Program-made: the position numbers and the translations under genes
The notes under the pieces: model-generated
What the model saw: the letters and a program-made list of their open reading frames with translations, nothing else
What the model was told of the DNA's origin: nothing
Databases searched by the model: none
Shown: positions 1 through 5,882 of the stretch, in pieces
How positions within the stretch are numbered: the first letter of the stretch is position 1
How the letters are laid out: each line of letters starts with the position of its first letter
Origin: CAYLNK01 sp964384675
Lineage (GTDB): Bacteria > Acidobacteriota > Thermoanaerobaculia > UBA5066
DNA length: 7,099 bases
Reading direction: 5' to 3'
Assembly (NCBI GenBank): GCA_964384675.1
Contig: CAYLNK010000343.1
Span: 1 to 7,099 of the forward strand

Positions 1-1
1 C

Positions 2-97
2 GAGAGGGGCCACGGCGCGATGCTACGGCAGGCGGCGCCGGGCGTGGCGACGCGCCGGCCGCGCCGTCGCGGGGCGCCGTGGTCGCTGGAATGGTAG
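2..97 (+). CDS. possible 3' end of an upstream gene (partial)
   Basis: This frame is open from the window edge to a TAG at 95-97. Of its 31 sense codons, about 28 end in G or C, as in the real genes of this window, whereas the other open plus frame (stop at 109-111) is clearly poorer at third positions. The visible tail is rich in Arg, Pro and Ala and ends in SLEW; no family can be recognised. If real, it would stop 10 nt before the antitoxin start on the same strand. With only 96 bases visible, it could equally be non-coding GC-rich sequence. Confidence 0.22.
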   Translation, partial: ERGHGAMLRQAAPGVATRRPRRRGAPWSLEW

Positions 98-100
98 ATT
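92..100 (+). promoter_or_regulatory. possible extended -10 element before the toxin-antitoxin pair
   Basis: The sequence TGGTAGATT resembles an extended -10 (TGn followed by TAnAnT; TAGATT matches TATAAT at four of six positions). It sits in the most AT-rich patch upstream of the antitoxin. No -35 can be seen at 16-18 bp. The hexamer ends 7 nt before the ATG at 108, so transcription from it would give an essentially leaderless mRNA. This agrees with the lack of a usable Shine-Dalgarno: the only purine tract, AGGG at 103-106, is one base from the ATG. The evidence is a weak motif match only. Confidence 0.22.
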
Positions 101-107
101 TCAGGGC

Positions 108-377
108 ATGAAGGGTGCCATCACCACCACCATGGACCCGGCCGGACGACTCGTCATCCCGAAGTCCATCCGGGAGGCGGCGGAGCTGAAGCCCGGCGTC
201 GCGTTGCTGGTCGGGATCGTCGACGGACGGATCGAGATCACGCCGGAGCCGCGGGCGGTCCGGATCGAACGGCGGGGGAGACTGAGCGTCGCGGTGCCCG
301 TCACCCCGTCCGCCCCGCTCCGCGCGACGACGGTCAGGAAGGCGCTCGAGGCGATCCGTTCCGGACGGGGCTCCTGA
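108..377 (+). CDS. vapB: VapB-type antitoxin, AbrB/MazE fold (89 aa)
   Basis: This is the DNA-binding antitoxin of a type II toxin-antitoxin pair; it should neutralise the PIN toxin encoded next to it and repress their shared promoter. Residues 4-47 form a typical swapped-hairpin SpoVT/AbrB domain, with the hallmark run GRLVIPKSIREAAELKPG (13-30), followed by strands to about residue 46 and EITPEP. The remainder (48-89) is basic and Ser/Pro rich, where VapB proteins usually carry the toxin-binding segment; the stretch TVRKALEAIRS (75-85) looks like a short helix. At 89 aa it has the usual length. ATG 108 was chosen because the domain begins almost at once; ATG 132 (Met9) would remove the first strand. 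The stop is followed after 5 nt by the toxin ATG. The family call is secure; the exact VapB subfamily is not. Confidence 0.88.
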   Translation: MKGAITTTMDPAGRLVIPKSIREAAELKPGVALLVGIVDGRIEITPEPRAVRIERRGRLSVAVPVTPSAPLRATTVRKALEAIRSGRGS

Positions 378-382
378 CGTCG

Positions 383-826
383 ATGCCGTGGACGGCGGTC
401 GACTCGAGCATCCTCGTGGCCGCGCTCTCCACGTGGCACGAGGGCCACGACGAGGCGCGGGCCGCCCTCGAGCAGGAGATGGACTCGGGGGAAGGGCTCG
501 TCCTTCCTGCCGACGCTCTCGTGGAGACTTACTCGGTCCTAACGCGCCTCCCGTCCCCTCATCGCCTCGCGCCGGCGGACGCCCTCCGGCTCATCGAAGA
601 GAACTTCGCCGACACGAGGACGGTCGCCCTCGCGGCGTCGGATACCTGGCGTCTCCTGCGAGCTCTCGCGAACGACCGCGTGGCGGGCGGCGCGGTCTAC
701 GATGCCCGGATCGTTGCCGCGGCCGTCAAGGGTGGGGCCTCCCGGATCCTGACGCTGAACGGCCGAGACTTCTCACGGCTCGCGCCTGATGGGCTGGCCG
801 TGATCGTGCCGGGCCGGCCGGGCTGA
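383..826 (+). CDS. vapC: VapC-type toxin, PIN-domain ribonuclease (147 aa)
   Basis: This is probably a Mg2+-dependent endoribonuclease that cleaves tRNA, rRNA or mRNA when free of its antitoxin. The protein is a single PIN domain. The expected acidic residues are visible: Asp7 in VDSSILVAAL, Glu48 in ALVETYSVLTRL and Asp107 in YDARIVAAA. The fourth position lies in ILTLNGRDFSRL (122-133), with Asn126 where many VapCs have Asp and Asp129 nearby; the LTLN-x-x-x-F form occurs in one common PIN subgroup, so activity is still expected. At 147 aa the length is normal. The ATG lies 5 nt after the antitoxin stop, with only a weak GGGG at 367-370 upstream, so translation is probably coupled. The target RNA cannot be inferred. 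The next gene converges on it, leaving 28 bp between the stops. Confidence 0.9.
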   Translation: MPWTAVDSSILVAALSTWHEGHDEARAALEQEMDSGEGLVLPADALVETYSVLTRLPSPHRLAPADALRLIEENFADTRTVALAASDTWRLLRALANDRVAGGAVYDARIVAAAVKGGASRILTLNGRDFSRLAPDGLAVIVPGRPG

Positions 827-845
827 TCGCTCCGCGGAGATCGCT
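825..845. repeat. palindrome and overlapping direct repeat between convergent genes
   Basis: CTCCGCGGAG (830-839) is a perfect 10-bp palindrome. The heptamer GATCGCT occurs at 825-831 and again at 839-845, overlapping its edges. It fills most of the 28-bp gap between the toxin stop and the stop of the convergent membrane-protein gene. It could help end transcription from both sides, but there is no loop and no T-run, so it is not a canonical intrinsic terminator and may be chance in GC-rich DNA. Confidence 0.2.
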
Positions 846-854
846 GCCGGCCGC

Positions 855-2393
855 TCAGAGCCGACGCCGCGCGGGCGCGAGCGGCAGACCGGCCTCCACT
901 GTTCGCAGGTTCGCGGCCGCCCCGGTGTGCCCGGGGTCGAACCGCAGGCAGGCGCGGAAGCTCTCAGCCGCCTGCTCCCGTCTGCCGAGCCGCGCGAGTG
1001 CGTTGCCCCGGTTGTGAAACGCCTCGGAGTAGGCCGGGAAGATCGCGACCGCCTGGTCGTATTCGTCGATCGCGGCCGGGTCCAGTCCCCGCGACGCGAG
1101 GAGCGCGCCGAGGAAATAGTGAGCCTTGGCGCTGTTTGGTGAGGTCTCCACGAGACGTGGGTAGAAGGTGTCGGCGTCCTTCCAATCGTGATTCCGGATG
1201 ACGGTCCGGCCCGCGTAGAGGAGCACGATCGCGGTCAGGACTGGTAGCGGCCGTCGCAGCTTCGTCAAGAGGAGCGCCCCGAGCAGGCAAAGCCCGAGGC
1301 TCGGAAGGTAGGCAAGCCGCTCCCCCATCATCGTCCCGATCGGGAACAGGAGGTTCGCTGCGGGGGCGAAGAGGATTGCGTAGAGCGCGATCCCGGTGCG
1401 CCCCTCGCGCCACCGCCAGGCGGCCAGAAGTGCGGCGACGGCCAGGAGGAGACCTGCCCAGGCGCGCACGTCCTCGAGCCCCATGACGAGGGGGATCTCC
1501 TTGTACGAGTAGTCGGCGGAGAGCGCGACCGGCACCAGCGACTTCTGTATGTAGAGCATCTGGATCCAGAGCGCGGTCAGCACGCGCCGGGCCGGGTCCA
1601 CGAGCGACATCGGGTTGTCGATCGGCGGGATGAACGACGGTCCTGCAGTCACGGCGCTCCGGGCCCAGAGCGCCAGCAGTACCACCGCGCTCGCGGCGCC
1701 GCCGTCGACGATCGCCTCCTTCCGGGGGCGCCTCCAGCGGTCGTCGACGAACGCGAGGGCGGGCGCGAGGAGAGCCACCGCGGCCGCGCTCTCTTTCGCC
1801 GCGACGGCGAGGGCGAAGAGGAGAAGGGCCGGGCCTCGCCTCCTCCCTTCGTGGGCGAGGAGCGCGGCGATCCCGAGGCCCGCCGCGAGCAGCTCGGCCG
1901 AGCCGACGACGGACGCCGTGGCCTCGGTGTGGATCGGCAGGACGGCGAAGAGGAGCGCCCCGACGAAGCCGGAGGCACGTCCCGCGAGTCTCGACAGCAG
2001 CTCGTACGCCAGGAGCACGACGCCCGCTCCGGCGAGGAGGTTGAGGCCGTGGAACGCGGCCGCGGCGCCGCCCGAAGTCGTCCAGAGGCACGCCCAGAGC
2101 GTCTGGGTGAGCGGGCGATAGAGAGTCAGTCCTGACCGGTCGGGCCAGTAGCCCGACGTCCAGATCTCCATTAGACGCGTGAGCGAGTGCAGCTTCTCGT
2201 TCTCGACGAGGAGCGGAAGGTCGTCGAGGACGAAGCCGCTGGCGAGGACTCCCAGGTTCGGGAGGAGGAAGGCCGCGAGGAGCCAGATCAGCGCGTGGCC
2301 TGGCGGCTCCAGCCGGGATGCCCCCGTGTCGACGCCCGGGGCGGGCCCGGGGGGACCGGCTTGCTCTCGTCGCAGGCGGCGCCGTCGACTCAT
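855..2393 (-). CDS. TMTC-like multi-pass membrane protein with TPRs, putative GT-C glycosyltransferase (512 aa)
   Basis: This is a membrane protein of the TMTC/DUF1736 group, whose animal members are ER protein O-mannosyltransferases with a GT-C fold. About 10-11 hydrophobic segments span residues 34-397. Family landmarks appear in order: FVLDD (54-58), the Asp-Asp expected in the first outer loop of GT-C enzymes; LYRPLT (91-96); LLFAVLPIHTEA (147-158) followed by SAELLAAG; AAKES (198-202); the DUF1736-like stretch from DNP (259-261) to SADYSYKEIPLV (292-303); NLLFPIG (347-353) and GERLAYLPSLG (357-367). The link RNHDWKDADTFY (400-411) leads into two TPRs at about 421-454 and 455-488. Animal TMTCs have many more TPRs. 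The N-terminus is very basic (RRRRLRR). No Shine-Dalgarno is seen before the ATG. It is divergent from the secreted protein gene, 61 bp apart. The family assignment is fairly sure; catalysis, sugar and acceptor are inferred. Confidence 0.85.
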   Translation of the reverse strand: MSRRRRLRREQAGPPGPAPGVDTGASRLEPPGHALIWLLAAFLLPNLGVLASGFVLDDLPLLVENEKLHSLTRLMEIWTSGYWPDRSGLTLYRPLTQTLWACLWTTSGGAAAAFHGLNLLAGAGVVLLAYELLSRLAGRASGFVGALLFAVLPIHTEATASVVGSAELLAAGLGIAALLAHEGRRRGPALLLFALAVAAKESAAAVALLAPALAFVDDRWRRPRKEAIVDGGAASAVVLLALWARSAVTAGPSFIPPIDNPMSLVDPARRVLTALWIQMLYIQKSLVPVALSADYSYKEIPLVMGLEDVRAWAGLLLAVAALLAAWRWREGRTGIALYAILFAPAANLLFPIGTMMGERLAYLPSLGLCLLGALLLTKLRRPLPVLTAIVLLYAGRTVIRNHDWKDADTFYPRLVETSPNSAKAHYFLGALLASRGLDPAAIDEYDQAVAIFPAYSEAFHNRGNALARLGRREQAAESFRACLRFDPGHTGAAANLRTVEAGLPLAPARRRL

Positions 2394-2422
2394 GAGGAGG
2401 GATTGTCGCCGCCTCTGCTAGG

Positions 2423-2439
2423 CTGACCCCTCGAGTCAG
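2423..2439. promoter_or_regulatory. possible operator dyad between divergent genes
   Basis: CTGAC (2423-2427) and GTCAG (2435-2439) are perfect inverted half-sites separated by 7 bp, in the middle of the 61-bp gap between the divergent TMTC-like and secreted-protein genes. Both promoters must lie within or near this gap; a GACAAT on the minus strand (complement of 2402-2407) is a weak -10 candidate for the TMTC-like gene. A shared regulator is plausible, but five-base arms are short and no regulator gene is adjacent. Confidence 0.22.
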
Positions 2440-2454
2440 GTACAGGAGGGACCG

Positions 2455-5178
2455 ATGCTCCGACGTACCTTCGGCGTCATCTGCACCGTGGCGGCGCTCT
2501 TCTCCGCCCGCGATCTGGCAGCGCAGTGCGTGGCCCCGGGAGCGCCGTCGATCACCCTCTTCTCGAACCTCCCGACGGCGAAGGGCCAGCTGTACGTGCT
2601 GGCGTGGACGCCCCCCGCCGCCTTCGACCCGGCCGGCACGTACGTCGTGGAGCGATCCCAGGACCCGGCCTTCGCGGCCGGTGTCGAGACGTTCGCCGTC
2701 TCGGCGACGTCGGCCTCCCTGAAGTCCGACGCCCTCGGCACGTTCCAGCACCGCGTCCGCGCGGTGGCATCGTGCGGCACGGTCGGTCCGCCGTCCGAAT
2801 CACGTCCCGTCCAGATCGTCGACGGCAATCCCGTCGTCATCTTCGCGACGCAGCCGCCGGCCCTCGTGAGGACGTCGGGCGACCCGCCGTCGTCGGTGAC
2901 GTTCGAGGTGCGGAACATCGGGGGACAGCCGTTCGCCGGCTACCTGAGCCCCATCTATTCGCAGGGAGCCTTCATCGATCTCGGGGACTCCATCGTGAGC
3001 CTCGCGGCTGGCGAGACGAAGACGTACACGGCGGCGTTCTACGGGGCTGGGACCGACACGCCGGGCACTCTCCAGGCCGTCCTGACCATCCAGTACGTCT
3101 CGGGAGCGCAGCCGAAGGCGTACCCCTGGGCGCTCGTCAACGTGACCGTCGCGCCCAAGGTGTCAGCGCTGGCCCCGCGGCCCCTCGCGCCGAGAGCCAA
3201 CGAGACGGCGCCTCCGGTGTTCGGGACCGACTTCAGCTCGTTCAAGGCGACCGCCACCAGCGCCGACCCGCCGCCCGTGACCGTGACGATCACCAATCCC
3301 CGGCCCACGGCGATGGCGCTGGCCGCCGAGACGGGACCGGACGGCTGGCTCACGCCGGTGTCGGGCTGGAACGCGACCCCCTTGGCGCCGGGTGAGACGC
3401 GGTCGTTCCAGGTGGGCGCCCAGCGGCTGTATGGCGCCACGGGCGGCGTCTACCCCCGCTACGCGTTCCTGACGGTGAAGACGAAGGACGGCCAGTCGGC
3501 GCGCACGCAGTTCCAGGACCTCGACGACACGTCCGGCGGACTCTGCTCGACCCGTGCGACGCTGGGCGCGAGCGAGCCGTCCCTGATCGTGCCGGCGGTG
3601 GTCACGTCCGATCGTCAGTCGGGCGGCCGCCGGATCGCGTTCATCTCGCGCCTCCTCGTCACCAACGTCGGGCCGGATCCCGTGAACGCCGACATCTACT
3701 TCACGCCCGACCTCGGGGACGAGGCCGTGAACGGCTACGACTGCACCAAGGTGCGGCGCGCGACCGTGCAGATCCCGGGCGCGGACGTGCTCTCCCTGAC
3801 GGACCCGCTCTCCAAGCTGTTCGGCTACGAGCCGACGAGCAACACCTCGGGGACGTTCGAGGTACGGTCGGAGCGGCTCGGGCAGCTCCGCGCGGACTCG
3901 GTGGTCGACTCGCCCGCGCCCGCGGGCGGGGTGTACGGCTTCCAGCTGCCCGTCGTGAAGCGCGGGACGGGCGCGGCGGCCGCCGGCAGCCTCGACCACT
4001 ACCTCTCCGGGCTCGTCTCGAACGCCACGTACCGATCGAACCTGATCCTCGCCGAGACGTCGGGCAAGCCCGCGACCGTCCTCGTCACGGTGTACGACGA
4101 GACCGGGGCCACCGTCCTCTTCCGCGCGACGAAGACGGTTCCGGCGTATGCCAAGGTGCAGACGGGGCTCAACGACGGCGACCTCTTCCAGGGGAAGACG
4201 GTGCCGGCGGCCTCCGTCACCCTGGCCGTGCTGGACGGTGCCGGCACGGTCGCGGCGCTGGCCACCGTGATCGATCGCGTCAACCAGGACGCGTCGACCT
4301 TCCTGTCACGGCCGCTGTCGACGGCGGCTTCGACACGCGCGCCGGCCGGCCGGGCGCGGCCTCTGGCCACGGAGGCCCTGCCGTGGCGCTACGTCGTGCC
4401 GACGGTCGTCTCCGGATACGACTCCAAGCTGGGGCAGGGACCTGAGAGATACCCGTACGAGTCGAGCGTGACGGTGACGAACGGAACGGCGAGCCCGAAG
4501 CAGCTCCAGATGACGTACGTCCCGGCCCCGCAGATCGGCGGCGGCGATCCGAAGCAGACCTCGACGATCACGATCGGACCTCGGCAGACCGTCTCCTTCG
4601 CGAACGTGCTGCGCGAGGCGTTCGGATACACCGCGGACCAGAACACCACGGGGACGCTGCTCCTCGACCTCGATCAGCGGACGGTGGTGATCTCGTCGCG
4701 GGTCTATTCGAAGACGAACGACGGCAACTTCGGCGACGGCGTCCCGGTGATGCCCGCCGAGACGGCGGCCTCCACGTCCGGGGCGGACCAGAGACGACTG
4801 ATCGCGGACGGCTTCGAGCACTCCGTCGCGAACGGGCGCGGAGCGCGCACGAACCTGATCCTGACCGAGATCTCGGGGAAGGACGCGAGCGTGGAGGTCC
4901 GGCTCTTCGAGAAGGGGAAGGAGCGGAGCGGCGCCATCGGCCGGAAGGTCGTGACGCTGAAGCCGTTCGAGAAGCTGCAGCTCGACGGGGTCTTCGCGCA
5001 GCTGGGAACCGGCGGGAAGGACCGTACGAACGTCCTGTGCGAGGTGGCGGCGATGCCGGGTTCCGCGGGGCGGGTCGTAGCGCTCGGGACGCGCGTCGAC
5101 AACGTCACGGCCGATCCGAAGATCCTGCTGCTGCTGCCGGTGGCGGAGGCGCCAGGATCGCCGTCGCTGGGGTTCTAG
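2455..5178 (+). CDS. secreted multi-domain beta-sandwich protein with duplicated modules (907 aa)
   Basis: No enzyme is recognised; it looks like an exported structural or adhesive protein. A signal peptide covers residues 1-23 (RR, hydrophobic core to Ala18, likely cut after LAA). Cys25 is preceded by AAQ, which is not a lipobox. Residues about 27-122 resemble an Fn3 domain (YVVERSQDPAF). Two related Ig/BACON-like domains follow (about 125-233 and 250-345), sharing LAAGETKTYTA and LAPGETRSFQV. Then comes a tandem duplication of a two-part module: A1 (375-504), A2 (514-619), B1 (645-768), B2 (781-896). Matching marks include VPAVVTS/VPTVVSG, LFGY/AFGY, RSNLILAETSGKPA/RTNLILTEISGKDA and VAALATVIDRVNQDA/VVALGTRVDNVTADP. 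A Pro/Arg/Ala-rich linker (about 622-640) separates the copies. No LPXTG, PEP-CTERM or membrane tail follows, so it is free in the periplasm or outside, or held by partners. AGGAGG at 2444-2449, 5 nt before the ATG, fixes the start. Confidence 0.85.
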   Translation: MLRRTFGVICTVAALFSARDLAAQCVAPGAPSITLFSNLPTAKGQLYVLAWTPPAAFDPAGTYVVERSQDPAFAAGVETFAVSATSASLKSDALGTFQHRVRAVASCGTVGPPSESRPVQIVDGNPVVIFATQPPALVRTSGDPPSSVTFEVRNIGGQPFAGYLSPIYSQGAFIDLGDSIVSLAAGETKTYTAAFYGAGTDTPGTLQAVLTIQYVSGAQPKAYPWALVNVTVAPKVSALAPRPLAPRANETAPPVFGTDFSSFKATATSADPPPVTVTITNPRPTAMALAAETGPDGWLTPVSGWNATPLAPGETRSFQVGAQRLYGATGGVYPRYAFLTVKTKDGQSARTQFQDLDDTSGGLCSTRATLGASEPSLIVPAVVTSDRQSGGRRIAFISRLLVTNVGPDPVNADIYFTPDLGDEAVNGYDCTKVRRATVQIPGADVLSLTDPLSKLFGYEPTSNTSGTFEVRSERLGQLRADSVVDSPAPAGGVYGFQLPVVKRGTGAAAAGSLDHYLSGLVSNATYRSNLILAETSGKPATVLVTVYDETGATVLFRATKTVPAYAKVQTGLNDGDLFQGKTVPAASVTLAVLDGAGTVAALATVIDRVNQDASTFLSRPLSTAASTRAPAGRARPLATEALPWRYVVPTVVSGYDSKLGQGPERYPYESSVTVTNGTASPKQLQMTYVPAPQIGGGDPKQTSTITIGPRQTVSFANVLREAFGYTADQNTTGTLLLDLDQRTVVISSRVYSKTNDGNFGDGVPVMPAETAASTSGADQRRLIADGFEHSVANGRGARTNLILTEISGKDASVEVRLFEKGKERSGAIGRKVVTLKPFEKLQLDGVFAQLGTGGKDRTNVLCEVAAMPGSAGRVVALGTRVDNVTADPKILLLLPVAEAPGSPSLGF

Positions 5179-5220
5179 GGCGAGGGGGGCCGACGGCTAT
5201 TCTGACTCTGTCCGGCGCAT

Positions 5221-5235
5221 CGCCGCGACGCGGCG
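5221..5235. terminator. possible hairpin between convergent genes
   Basis: CGCCGCG-A-CGCGGCG is a perfect inverted repeat lying in the 78-bp gap between the ends of two convergent genes. As RNA it would fold with at least five G-C/C-G pairs around a five-base loop. On the plus strand a pyrimidine stretch with several Ts (5247-5254) lies some distance downstream; on the minus strand there is no T-run. It may serve as a shared, imperfect terminator. Confidence 0.3.
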
Positions 5236-5256
5236 CACGGGGCGCGTTCTTCCTCG

Positions 5257-5652
5257 CTAGTTGATCCACTCCAGGGGGAGCTTGTGGCGGGCACGGATCC
5301 TGAGCTGACGCCCGTTGACCGTGCATAGAAAGTCGACGTACCGCAGCTGCGCCTCGGCCCCCTCGAACAGCTGGCTCGAGACGATCGAGAACGTCTCGAC
5401 GCGGCCGATGCCTCGTTCCTTTCGGAACGCCGAGAAGGCGCTCACCATGGATTCGTCCGTTGCCTCTGGATGCCCGACTCGCCAGTAGCCGATCGCTTCC
5501 TGCTCGTCGGCCAGCACACCGGTCTTGAGCCGCTCGAACATGAGGGAGACACGCTGTTGCGCGTTACGTTCCTCGGCCTTGCGATCCAGAACCTTGTACC
5601 CCTGAACGACGACGACACCCGCGATGACCACGAAGAGAAGGATTTTCTTCAC
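5257..5652 (-). CDS. small membrane-anchored protein of unknown function (131 aa)
   Basis: I do not recognise a family. From a GTG at 5652-5650 the protein starts with KKILLFVVIAGVVVVQGY (after the initiator), a classic short basic N-terminus plus one membrane helix (about 4-19) without a clear cleavage site, so an anchored protein facing the periplasm is likely. Residues 20-45 are charged and helical (RKAEERNAQQRV), followed by an alpha/beta-looking domain ending in strands, QLRYVDFLCTVNGRQLRIRARH, which vaguely recalls NTF2/cystatin-like folds; that is only an impression. The frame stays open upstream to 5853, but that part reads like non-coding sequence, and the hydrophobic start fits the GTG. 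GGGG lies about 5 nt before it. Roughly 24 of 131 codons end in A or T, slightly more than in its neighbours. It is divergent from the histidine kinase and convergent with the secreted protein; a link to either is unproven. Confidence 0.68.
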   Translation of the reverse strand: MKKILLFVVIAGVVVVQGYKVLDRKAEERNAQQRVSLMFERLKTGVLADEQEAIGYWRVGHPEATDESMVSAFSAFRKERGIGRVETFSIVSSQLFEGAEAQLRYVDFLCTVNGRQLRIRARHKLPLEWIN

Positions 5653-5738
5653 AACGGCCCCATCGTTTCCTGATTGACGGACCACTCGCGGCACCAGCGC
5701 GGTGTTGAACGGAGAGGCCCATGTCTTCTTGGTGAGTG

Positions 5739-5756
5739 TAGCAGCGATAGCAGCGA
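5739..5756. repeat. tandem 9-bp direct repeat, possible activator or operator site
   Basis: TAGCAGCGA occurs twice head to tail (5739-5747, 5748-5756) and is followed by a further T. It lies in the 230-bp divergent gap. Counted from the start site predicted for the sigma-54 promoter (about 5872), it occupies roughly -133 to -116, a typical position for enhancer-binding activators. It also touches a possible minus-strand -10, TACACT (complement of 5735-5740), for the small membrane protein. Which role, if any, is real cannot be decided from sequence alone. Confidence 0.35.
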
Positions 5757-5845
5757 TGTACCCCGAGCAGACGTTGCGCTCGCCCCGTCCTGTCCGTCGA
5801 TCCCCCACGTGCGCGACGATTGCCGGAACCCACCACCCCGAACTC

Positions 5846-5861
5846 GGGCACACTTGTTGCT
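5846..5861 (+). promoter_or_regulatory. sigma-54 (-24/-12) promoter candidate for the histidine kinase
   Basis: GGGCAC-N5-TTGCT matches the RpoN consensus TGGCAC-N5-TTGCW at 10 of 11 defined positions; only the first T is replaced, by G. The nearly invariant GG (5847-5848) and GC (5859-5860) are separated by exactly 10 bp, as required. The predicted start is about 5872, so the message would begin right at the kinase's GGGAGG ribosome site, an 11-nt leader. No convincing sigma-70 promoter is seen on this strand of the gap. Confidence 0.5.
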
Positions 5862-5872
5862 GTCGCCCCGTG

Positions 5873-5877
5873 GGAGG
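5873..5877 (+). promoter_or_regulatory. Shine-Dalgarno site that fixes the kinase GTG start
   Basis: GGAGG (within GGGAGGT) lies 5 nt before GTG 5883. No in-frame ATG occurs near the beginning of this reading frame; the first in-frame Met codon is residue 97, far past the first membrane helix. The site therefore supports a GTG start. Confidence 0.7.
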
Positions 5878-5882
5878 TCCAG

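Noticed and set aside
108..826. Toxin-antitoxin pair as a sign of a mobile island or defence cluster
   Set aside because: No integrase, transposase, direct-repeat boundary or other defence gene is visible and codon use matches the neighbours; an ordinary chromosomal VapBC pair explains it.
2394..2401. GAGGAGGG as a second Shine-Dalgarno on the plus strand
   Set aside because: No suitable start codon follows in the frame of the 907-residue protein; only the copy at 2444-2449 has correct spacing.
2518..2529. Cys25 of the secreted protein as a lipoprotein cysteine
   Set aside because: The preceding residues are Ala-Ala-Gln; lipoboxes need Gly, Ala or Ser just before the Cys, so ordinary signal peptidase I cleavage is more likely.
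964..2751. 595-residue open frame on the minus strand overlapping the TMTC-like gene
   Set aside because: Its translation is almost wholly Arg, Gly, Pro and Ala with no domain, while the overlapping frame has clear membrane helices, TMTC motifs and TPRs. It is a by-product of high GC.
5795..5818. CGTCG-N14-CGACG inverted repeat in the divergent gap
   Set aside because: Five-base GC-rich arms at a 14-bp distance are expected by chance in DNA of this composition, and neither arm extends.
5653..5853. N-terminal extension of the small membrane protein to an ATG at 5853
   Set aside because: It would put 67 residues without membrane or domain character before a textbook signal-anchor, and would run through the sigma-54 candidate and the tandem repeat.
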